Assembly: GCA_023265015.1 (NCBI GenBank)
Contig: JAHFUO010000002.1
Span: forward strand, 1-54,012
Origin: Acidobacteriota bacterium
GTDB taxonomy: Bacteria > Acidobacteriota > Vicinamibacteria > Vicinamibacterales > UBA2999
Length of the DNA stretch: 54,012 nt
Reading direction: 5' to 3'
Positions 21,771 through 30,801 of this stretch are shown one piece after another. The stretch's first letter is position 1. Each line of letters begins with the position of its first letter. The position numbers were made by a program, and so were the translations under genes. The notes under the pieces are model-generated. The model was not told the DNA's origin. It made no database searches and saw nothing but the letters and a program-made list of their open reading frames with translations.

Positions 21771-22781
21771 ATGGCGCGGCGGCTTGCCACCGATACCGAG
21801 AACGTGCAGGAACGCTCGCAGACTGCGCGCATCCTGGAGCAACGCTCCGAGGAGATTCTCAACGACGCGGTCGCGGTCTTCCCCTTTGCCGGAGCGGGGT
21901 CGGCAGACCGGGCCAAGTCCGCAAACCTTGCAGATCTGATCATCCAGCTCCTCATCAGCGCCGTCCGCGACGCCGAGCTCGACTCGCGTGCGGGGCGGGT
22001 CGCCGACCTTCGGCAGGTCGCCTTCGACTTCGGCTTGACGGTGCGACAGCTCTTCGGGTTGGTGTACGTGATCGAGCGGGCGGCGCTCGACGAGCTCGCG
22101 CTCGACGAATCCTTCGGCGCGACATCCGACGCGTGGCCGGGGATTGCACAAGTGGTGCGGCGCGGTTCGTTCGACGTGCTCGCCGCGCTGGCCGAGCGAA
22201 TCGCCCGCGAGCCGGATCAGTCCGCGCTTCACGATTCCCTGACCGCGCTCCACACGCGCGCGATGCTGCTCGCGGTGCTCGAGAAGGAGATCCAGCGCTC
22301 GGCGCGATTCCAGCACCCCGTCTCGATGATTCTGGTGGATGTCGATCACCTCACCGAGATCAACGCCAAGCACGGATACGGGTTTGGCGATCGCGTGCTC
22401 GAGCGGATCGGAATCGTGATCCGCAACTACTTCCGCGAGCACGACTGGGTGACGCGCTGCTCGGAAGATGCCTTTGCCGTGCTGCTGCCCGAGACGCTGC
22501 GCGCCAATGTCGAATCGCTGGCGGAGGGACTGCGCGTCACCGTCGAGGAGCGGCTCGCGCTGCGCGACTACCGGACCGAGGAGCAGGTCCCGGTCACGGT
22601 GTCGATCGCGGTGCTGATCGGGGAGTCACTGGACACCAGCCTCCGCGCCGAACAGCTGCTCGGCCAGGCCGAACAGGCCCTTCAGCGCGTCAAACAGGCG
22701 GGACGCAATCGCGTGGAAATCGTGGACATCGCGGGGGCGAAGACGACCCGCCCCGCGCGGCCCAAATTGAAAATCGGCTAG
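21771..22781 (+). CDS. Degenerate GGDEF-domain protein
   Basis: 336 residues. Residues about 1-165 are helical with no known motif; about 170-330 form a diguanylate-cyclase fold (DSLTALHTRAMLLAVLEKEI, ILVDVDHLTEINAKHGYGFGDRVL). The signature GGDEF is replaced by SEDAF (WVTRCSEDAF), and no RxxD inhibitory site is seen before it, so it is probably not a cyclase and may bind GTP or c-di-GMP or act as a scaffold. The ATG at 21771 is chosen over the GTG at 21675 because the intervening codons (CTA ATA AAG TTA) are unlike this genome. It is divergent from pilB, which would suit a role in pilus control. Confidence 0.75.
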   Translation: MARRLATDTENVQERSQTARILEQRSEEILNDAVAVFPFAGAGSADRAKSANLADLIIQLLISAVRDAELDSRAGRVADLRQVAFDFGLTVRQLFGLVYVIERAALDELALDESFGATSDAWPGIAQVVRRGSFDVLAALAERIAREPDQSALHDSLTALHTRAMLLAVLEKEIQRSARFQHPVSMILVDVDHLTEINAKHGYGFGDRVLERIGIVIRNYFREHDWVTRCSEDAFAVLLPETLRANVESLAEGLRVTVEERLALRDYRTEEQVPVTVSIAVLIGESLDTSLRAEQLLGQAEQALQRVKQAGRNRVEIVDIAGAKTTRPARPKLKIG

Positions 22782-24761
<1,980 letters not shown>

Positions 24762-24772
24762 GGTCGAGAGCC

Positions 24773-25236
24773 TCAGGACTCGCTAGGCGCGGGAACATCG
24801 GGGCCGAAGACGGCGGCGCCGATGAGACCGCCAAGCGCGGAAAAAAGCGGCGCGATGAGCAGCTGGATGAGAAAGCCGATCGCGAACCGCATCGGCGCCG
24901 AGGCGCCGTTTCCCATCCTGTCGAGCAGGTCGCGGACGTCCGGCGGCATATCGGCGGCGTTCCGCAGCATGAGCTCGGCCGAGCGCTGCAGCGGCGCGAC
25001 AACCACGTCGAGCGCCATCGCGGCGACCAGCCACACGCAGGCGCCGATGACGCCGGCTCGAAAGCCAATCCGCGCGCCCTCGACCAAGCCGAGCGGTCTC
25101 GGGGCGTCCTGGCGCGCGATGTAGACGGCGAGCATACCACCGGTGATGATCCAGAGGCAGCAGCAGTTGGCGATGTTGACGAACGGCAGCGCCGACAGCA
25201 CTCCAATGAAGAGGCCGCCGAGCAGCGCCGGCTGCA

Positions 25237-25237
<1 letters not shown>
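24773..25237 (-). CDS. Membrane protein of unknown function (154 aa)
   Basis: There are three or four predicted helices: one or two in residues 5-42 with a CCC triplet ([14 protein letters not shown]), one at about 57-80, and one or two at about 118-145. A soluble acidic loop (about 85-112) lies between. No known motif is seen. The ATG overlaps the stop of inositol-phosphate synthase by one base, and acs follows 11 bases later, so the three are one operon. A link to CoA or inositol lipid metabolism is only suggested by position. Confidence 0.75.
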
Positions 25238-26550
<1,313 letters not shown>

Positions 26551-26558
26551 GACCGCAC

Positions 26559-26567
26559 ACTATATCA
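26559..26567 (-). promoter_or_regulatory. Extended -10 placing transcription start at the inositol-phosphate synthase GTG
   Basis: The minus strand reads TGATATAGT (TG-n-TATAGT); eight bases separate it from the GTG at 26550 and there is no Shine-Dalgarno. Confidence 0.6.
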
Positions 26568-26580
26568 TGAGGAAAATCGC

Positions 26581-27138
26581 ATGTTTTTGCGTAAATCGAG
26601 CATCGAGCCGCTTCCGGTCACGATGAGCGCGGTGCGCATGGGCGAGCGCGTGCTGCAGATCGGGATCGATGATCCGGCAATCGTGACCGCGCTGGCCGCA
26701 CAGGCCGGCCTCAGCGGAAATGCAGCGATCGCCGTGATCGACGAGGCGGCGGCAACGCGCGCGCTCCAGGCCGCAGCGGGCGCCGGTATCTTCGTCGACG
26801 TCAGGGTTACTCCGCTCGCGCAGCTGCCGTTCGACAACGACGCGTTCGATCTCGTCGTCGTCCACAGCATGGGCGGGCTCGTCGCGTCGCTCGACGAAAC
26901 GACCAGGACGGCGGCGCTGCGAGAGTCGCATCGCGTGTTGCGTTCCGGCGGCCGCATGATGACGATCGAGGCGGGTCCGGCGACCGGTCTGAAGCGTCTG
27001 TTGCGTCCGCATGAGGCGAACGACAGCTACACCTCGTCCGGGGGCGTCGTGCGCGCGCTCGAGGCGGCAGGGTTCCGACCAGTGCGGATCCTCGCGGAGC
27101 GCGAGGGCTATAAGTTTGCCGAGGGCTTGAAGTCGTGA
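26581..27138 (+). CDS. Methyltransferase-like protein (class I SAM fold)
   Basis: 185 residues. The order of strands fits a class I SAM methyltransferase: VLQIGIDDPAIVTAL at the first SAM loop, a charged end of strand 2 (IAVIDEA), LPFDNDAFDLVVVHSMGGLV at the substrate/SAM wall (the DAFDLV block of the Methyltransf_11 family), then ESHRVLRSGGRMMTIEAGP. The first glycine loop is degenerate (IGIDDP instead of GxGxG), so activity is uncertain. The ribosome site GAGGAAAA precedes the ATG. It is divergent from inositol-phosphate synthase with 30 bases between starts. Confidence 0.7.
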   Translation: MFLRKSSIEPLPVTMSAVRMGERVLQIGIDDPAIVTALAAQAGLSGNAAIAVIDEAAATRALQAAAGAGIFVDVRVTPLAQLPFDNDAFDLVVVHSMGGLVASLDETTRTAALRESHRVLRSGGRMMTIEAGPATGLKRLLRPHEANDSYTSSGGVVRALEAAGFRPVRILAEREGYKFAEGLKS

Positions 27139-27402
27139 CTGCGAACGTGAAAGGCCCGGGCCGCAGCGCCCGGACTTGAGGACAGCCGAAGCGTCCGGCG
27201 GAGGTCATACCTGCCCTTTTTCACATCGATCCGGCCTGATTCACGAGCCCCATCGAGGCAAGGCTCTTGCGTTGGCTCCCCTGACCCTCGATGTCCCAGA
27301 TTCGGTCGCGGGCCCGGATCGCCGCCCTTTCGACGGCCGTGGAGGACGCGACGACTTCGCCTGATCTAAAGGGCGCGAGTTGCCGTAGGATGGTGAGTCG
27401 AC
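27139..27402. other. Intergenic region before the VWA gene
   Basis: No gene is supported. CCGGGC/GCCCGG (27155-27175) could end the methyltransferase transcript but lacks a T run. CATCGAGG at 27251 and CCTCGATG at 27286 form an 8-bp inverted repeat around an inner CAAG/CTTG hairpin. The VWA gene's -10 candidate lies at 27386-27391. Confidence 0.4.
27386..27391 (+). promoter_or_regulatory. -10 candidate for the VWA gene
   Basis: TAGGAT ends 11 bases before the ATG at 27403, so the leader would be only about four bases long. No -35 or ribosome site is clear. Confidence 0.4.
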
Positions 27403-28476
27403 ATGCGCTCCATATTCCTTCGTTTCGCAGTCCTCGCTGCGCTCGCCGCCACAGTTGCCGGCGTTGGAGCCCAGGGCGATGATCGCTTCCGCTTCAAGAG
27501 CGGCGTCGAGCTCGTCAACGTGACCGCCACCGTCACCGATGCCGACGGGCATTTCGTCTCCGGGCTCACCAAGGACGATTTCATCGTCTACGAGGACGGC
27601 CAGGTCCAGGACGTCACGAACTTCAGCAACGAGCGCGTGCCCGTCAGCCTCGGCATCCTGCTCGACACGAGCGGCAGCATGACACCCGACAAGATGGCGT
27701 CGGCGCGCGCGGCCATCGACCGCTTCATCTACGACCTGCTCGGCAAAGACGACGAGCTGTTCTTCATGCAGTTCGCGAGCGTTCCCGATCTGCTGCAGGG
27801 ATGGACGTACGACCGGCGTCTGATCAGCCGCGCCGTCGGGGAGGTGATTCCTGCCGGCGGCACCGCGATGTACGACGCGGTCGCGCGCGCGCTGCCGATT
27901 GGGGCCGACGGCCGCAACCAGAAGAAGGCGCTGCTCGTCATCTCCGACGGCAACGACACGAGCAGCAGGACGTCGCCCAGCGAGCTGCGGAACCTCATTC
28001 GCGAAAGCGAAGTGATGGTGTACGCGCTTGGCGTCGACGGCACCGACGTCGGCACCTACACCGCGCCGCAACCTCGTCGCCCGAGCACGCCGCGGTTTCC
28101 TGTTCCCCTGCCGATCCCGGGCGGCCGCGGCCGATTTCCTGGAGGCCGGATACCGCTCGCTCCCCAGGTTCAGCCGCAGATCCAGTTTCCGCCTCTTGGC
28201 GGGCAAGGACGTACGTGGGGTCGTGCCGGCAGCGAACGCGTGAACGAAGACGCGCTCCGCGCGATCACCGACGACACGGGCGGCCGCACGGAGATCGTCC
28301 GCGGCTTCGGCGATCTCGACGCGGCGACGGCGCATATTGCCGACGAATTGAGCAAGCAGTACTACCTTGGCTACACCAGCTCTGGAAAGAAGGACGGCCG
28401 GTGGCACGCCATCAAGGTCGAGCTGAAAGACCGTCATCTGCAGGTTCGCGCGCGCCGGGGATACGTGGCATCGTAG
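27403..28476 (+). CDS. Secreted VWA-domain protein of the acidobacterial type
   Basis: 357 residues. A signal peptide (about 1-23, ending VAGVGAQ) is followed by a conserved N-terminal segment (VELVNVTATVTDADGHFVSGLTKDDFIVYEDG) and a von Willebrand A domain with the complete MIDAS start DTSGSM and GTAMYDAV. A Pro/Gly/Arg-rich low-complexity loop of about 45 residues (QPRRPSTPRFPVP...) is inserted late in the domain. The ending is the family's YYLGYTSS...VRARRGYVA. It probably binds a divalent metal and a protein partner outside the inner membrane. Its TAG stop is also the start of the -10 hexamer of the next gene. Confidence 0.88.
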   Translation: MRSIFLRFAVLAALAATVAGVGAQGDDRFRFKSGVELVNVTATVTDADGHFVSGLTKDDFIVYEDGQVQDVTNFSNERVPVSLGILLDTSGSMTPDKMASARAAIDRFIYDLLGKDDELFFMQFASVPDLLQGWTYDRRLISRAVGEVIPAGGTAMYDAVARALPIGADGRNQKKALLVISDGNDTSSRTSPSELRNLIRESEVMVYALGVDGTDVGTYTAPQPRRPSTPRFPVPLPIPGGRGRFPGGRIPLAPQVQPQIQFPPLGGQGRTWGRAGSERVNEDALRAITDDTGGRTEIVRGFGDLDAATAHIADELSKQYYLGYTSSGKKDGRWHAIKVELKDRHLQVRARRGYVAS

Positions 28477-28479
28477 AAT
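28474..28479 (+). promoter_or_regulatory. -10 hexamer overlapping the VWA stop codon, for the ZIP gene
   Basis: TAGAAT begins with the TAG stop of the VWA gene and lies seven bases before the GTG at 28487, which predicts a leaderless ZIP message. Confidence 0.5.
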
Positions 28480-28486
28480 CGATCCG

Positions 28487-29221
28487 GTGTCGCCGCTCTG
28501 GATTGCGCTCGGGCTGAGCCTTCTCGGCGGCTTGGGCGGCCTACTTGTCGCCGCGGGCATTCTCCTCATCCACGATCCCCTTCGCTCGAAGCTGGTGCCC
28601 TGGCTGGTGAGCTATGCCGTCGGCGCCCTCCTCGGCATCTCGATGATGGGGTTGCTGCCGGAATCGCTGGAGCATCTGCCGGCGCCGCGCGCGTTCGCAA
28701 CGCTGCTTGGCGGCATCCTGCTCTTCTTCATTCTCGAGAAACTCGTGCTGTGGCGGCATTGCCATACGCACGACTGCGAGGTCCACGAAAGCACCGTCGC
28801 CTCGGTGATGGTCGGCGACACGTTCCACAATTTCGTTGACGGAGCGGTGATCGCAGCCGCGGTGCTGACATCGGTTCCGCTCGGCGTGAGCGCCGCGATC
28901 GCCGTCGCGACGCACGAGATTCCGCAGGAGATTGGCGACTTCGCGATCTTCCTGCACGCAGGGTACTCGCGCCGGAAGGCGCTGCTGCTCAACGTGCTCT
29001 CCGCGCTCGCGAGCGCGGTGGGCGCCGTCGCAGCCGTGCTGGCCTTCGACATCGTCCCGCGGACGCTGCCGTATTTTCTCGTGCTCGCCGCGTCGAGCTT
29101 TCTGTACGTCGCGATGGCGGATCTCATCCCTGGTCTTCATCGCGGCCGCACGGACGCAAGCTCGCTGCGCCAGATCATCCTGATCGCGCTCGGCATCGCC
29201 ACGATGGTTTTGTTCGAGTGA
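28487..29221 (+). CDS. ZIP-family divalent metal transporter
   Basis: 244 residues with about eight predicted helices. The two metal-site helices carry HNFVDG (helix 4) and HEIPQEIGD (helix 5), the ZIP binuclear site. A His/Cys loop WRHCHTHDCEVHES (about 85-98) precedes them and probably binds metal. It moves Zn, Fe or a similar ion into the cytosol; the exact metal is not readable. It starts with GTG directly downstream of a -10-like hexamer, ten bases after the VWA stop. Confidence 0.92.
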   Translation: MSPLWIALGLSLLGGLGGLLVAAGILLIHDPLRSKLVPWLVSYAVGALLGISMMGLLPESLEHLPAPRAFATLLGGILLFFILEKLVLWRHCHTHDCEVHESTVASVMVGDTFHNFVDGAVIAAAVLTSVPLGVSAAIAVATHEIPQEIGDFAIFLHAGYSRRKALLLNVLSALASAVGAVAAVLAFDIVPRTLPYFLVLAASSFLYVAMADLIPGLHRGRTDASSLRQIILIALGIATMVLFE

Positions 29222-29238
29222 CGACCCACCCGTTTCGA

Positions 29239-29258
29239 CTGTCCACTGGCGTGGACAG
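29239..29258. promoter_or_regulatory. Perfect palindrome upstream of the sigma-54-type promoter
   Basis: CTGTCCACTGGCGTGGACAG has perfect 8-base arms around TGGC. Its centre is about 85 bases upstream of the predicted transcription start, a usual distance for an enhancer site bound by an NtrC-type activator. No T run follows, so a terminator for the ZIP gene is less likely. Confidence 0.5.
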
Positions 29259-29305
29259 CACGCCCATAAACATCGTAAAACAGGCCTGAATTCGCTGATT
29301 TTGAC

Positions 29306-29322
29306 CTGGCAAACCCCTTGCC
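29306..29322 (+). promoter_or_regulatory. Sigma-54-type (-24/-12) promoter for the BON-domain gene
   Basis: CTGGCAAACCCCTTGCC matches TGGCA-n6-TTGC with exactly ten bases between the invariant GG (29308-29309) and GC (29320-29321). Transcription would begin near 29333, about 70 bases before the ATG. Confidence 0.65.
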
Positions 29323-29404
29323 TCTGCAGCGGGTGCGAGTCCGGCCGGATGGGAAACCCCTCCAGAGCCGGCCCGACGCCGACTTAGAAATGAGGAGAAA
29401 AATC

Positions 29405-29947
29405 ATGTTTGCCAAGTTTGTTGCTACCGCCAGCGTGGTGCTTGCACTGAGCTCGCCCACCTGGGCCGCTGACAAGAACGATTTGCAGGTGTTCAATGAC
29501 GTGTCAAAGCAGGTGCTGACCTACGCGCAGTTCTCGGTGTTCGATGCCGTCCACGCGCAGATCGACAACGGCGTCGTCACGCTGACCGGCAGGGTCACGA
29601 TGCCGTACAAGAAGAACGACATCGAGAAGCGCGTCGCGAAGATCGACGGCGTGCACCAGGTGATCAACCAGATTGGCGTGCTCCCGGTGTCTCAGTTCGA
29701 CGATGAACTGCGGTTCCGGATTGCCCGCGCCATCTACGGGAACTCGACGTTCTGGGGCTACGGCTCCATGGCGAACCCGCCGATCCACGTCATCGTGGAA
29801 AACGGGCACGTCACCCTGGATGGTGTGGTGAACAACGAAGTCGAGCGGATGCTCGCGCGGTCGCTCGCCAGCTCGTATGGCGCCTTCTCAGTGACCAACG
29901 ATCTGAAGACCGACGCGGAAATGCAGCAGGAACTCGAACGGCTGTGA
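29405..29947 (+). CDS. Secreted protein with two BON domains
   Basis: 180 residues. The signal peptide ends SPTWAA (about 1-22). Two BON (bacterial OsmY and nodulation) domains follow, about 30-95 (VHAQIDNGVVTLTGRVTMPYKK) and 100-168 (IHVIVENGHVTLDGVVNNEVERML). BON proteins such as OsmY act in the periplasm and are tied to envelope or osmotic stress. The ATG at 29405 has GAGGAGA in front; a second ATG 15 bases earlier is less well placed. The sigma-54-type promoter and palindrome upstream suggest control by an enhancer-binding protein, possibly the NtrC-type regulator at 2903-4375. Confidence 0.88.
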   Translation: MFAKFVATASVVLALSSPTWAADKNDLQVFNDVSKQVLTYAQFSVFDAVHAQIDNGVVTLTGRVTMPYKKNDIEKRVAKIDGVHQVINQIGVLPVSQFDDELRFRIARAIYGNSTFWGYGSMANPPIHVIVENGHVTLDGVVNNEVERMLARSLASSYGAFSVTNDLKTDAEMQQELERL

Positions 29948-29958
29948 TCGAATAGCAA

Positions 29959-30046
29959 GGCAGCCGGCAGCAGGCAGCAGGCAGCAAACGACCAATCGAG
30001 CTGCCGGCCGTCACGGCTGCCGGCTGCCGGCTGCCGGCTGCCGGCC
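29959..30046. repeat. Inverted pair of four-copy heptamer arrays
   Basis: Four copies of GGCAGC(C/A) at 29959-29986 face four exact copies of GGCTGCC at 30015-30042, with 28 bases between. The arrays are reverse complements, so a very stable hairpin forms between the convergent BON and minus-strand genes. The minus-strand gene reads into the right array and stops inside the spacer. Confidence 0.8.
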
Positions 30047-30772
30047 GATTTCCGAATCGCGGCCTCGCCGCGACACCCACCAGATCACGAGCGCGAGCGT
30101 CAGGAACGCCGCCACCGCCGCCGACCCGAACAACAGCAGCGTGCGGGCCAGGATTGACTGGGTTTCCAGTTGGACCTGGATATCGACCGGCGCGCCATGG
30201 AGACGCTCGGTGAGCAGCTGCTCCCACTCCAGGATGTTGCCGCGCTCGATCTTGTGCGACGGCGCGTTGTGGAACGGAATCTTGCTCGGCAGGTGCAGGC
30301 GGAACGTGACGAGCTCCGTTCCGTCCCACCCGACGTCGCCCACCGGTTTTCCCGCCGGGGCGCCAACCGTCTGCCGGAATTCGTATACGTCTCCGTCCCG
30401 ATCGAACCGGTACGACGACCACGCGAACGGCGCGAGCCGCTGCAGTTGGCGAACGTCATTCACGTCGACCCTCACGTGCACGAAACGCCGGCCGTAGCGG
30501 CGCGACGAGCTGGCAGCAGTGACTGCGGCACCCGGCCCCTGGAAAAATGCCCGGACGCGGTCTCGATCGAAGCGGGCGCGCGGGCTGACGTTGAGGTCGA
30601 CTCCGCGCAGCGCTACGAGCGCCGGCACCGATGCGTTCACGTTCAGCGTCGCCGAGCCGTCGAGCGCCAGATACAGCTCTTCTTCGTACTCGTACTGCTT
30701 CTTCAGCACACCGCCGTTGCACGCAGCGGACGCGAGAGCGCCGGCGAGCACGACCGCGAACCACGAGCGCAT
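30011..30772 (-). CDS. Exported membrane-anchored protein of unknown function
   Basis: 253 residues. A signal sequence MRSWFAVVLAGALASAAC gives a lipoprotein-like Cys, but the -3 position is not the usual Leu. A soluble region (about 20-205) has mixed strands, with VRVDVNDVRQLQRLAPFAWSSYRF. One membrane helix (about 212-238, LLFGSAAVAAFLTLALVIWWV) follows. The last dozen residues (RQPAAGSRQP) come from the heptamer repeat. The ATG at 30772 is chosen for the signal peptide and for TATCAT eight bases upstream. Divergent from polA. Confidence 0.65.
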   Translation of the reverse strand: MRSWFAVVLAGALASAACNGGVLKKQYEYEEELYLALDGSATLNVNASVPALVALRGVDLNVSPRARFDRDRVRAFFQGPGAAVTAASSSRRYGRRFVHVRVDVNDVRQLQRLAPFAWSSYRFDRDGDVYEFRQTVGAPAGKPVGDVGWDGTELVTFRLHLPSKIPFHNAPSHKIERGNILEWEQLLTERLHGAPVDIQVQLETQSILARTLLLFGSAAVAAFLTLALVIWWVSRRGRDSEIGRQPAAGSRQP

Positions 30773-30780
30773 GAACCGCA

Positions 30781-30790
30781 ATGATATCCT
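30781..30790. promoter_or_regulatory. Overlapping divergent -10 elements between exported-protein gene and polA
   Basis: On the plus strand TGATATCCT (30782-30790) is an extended -10 11 bases before the polA ATG at 30802. On the minus strand TATCAT (30781-30786) is eight bases before the ATG at 30772. Both share the GATATC core, so the two polymerases would compete. Confidence 0.45.
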
Positions 30791-30801
30791 CACCCACCGA
30801 A

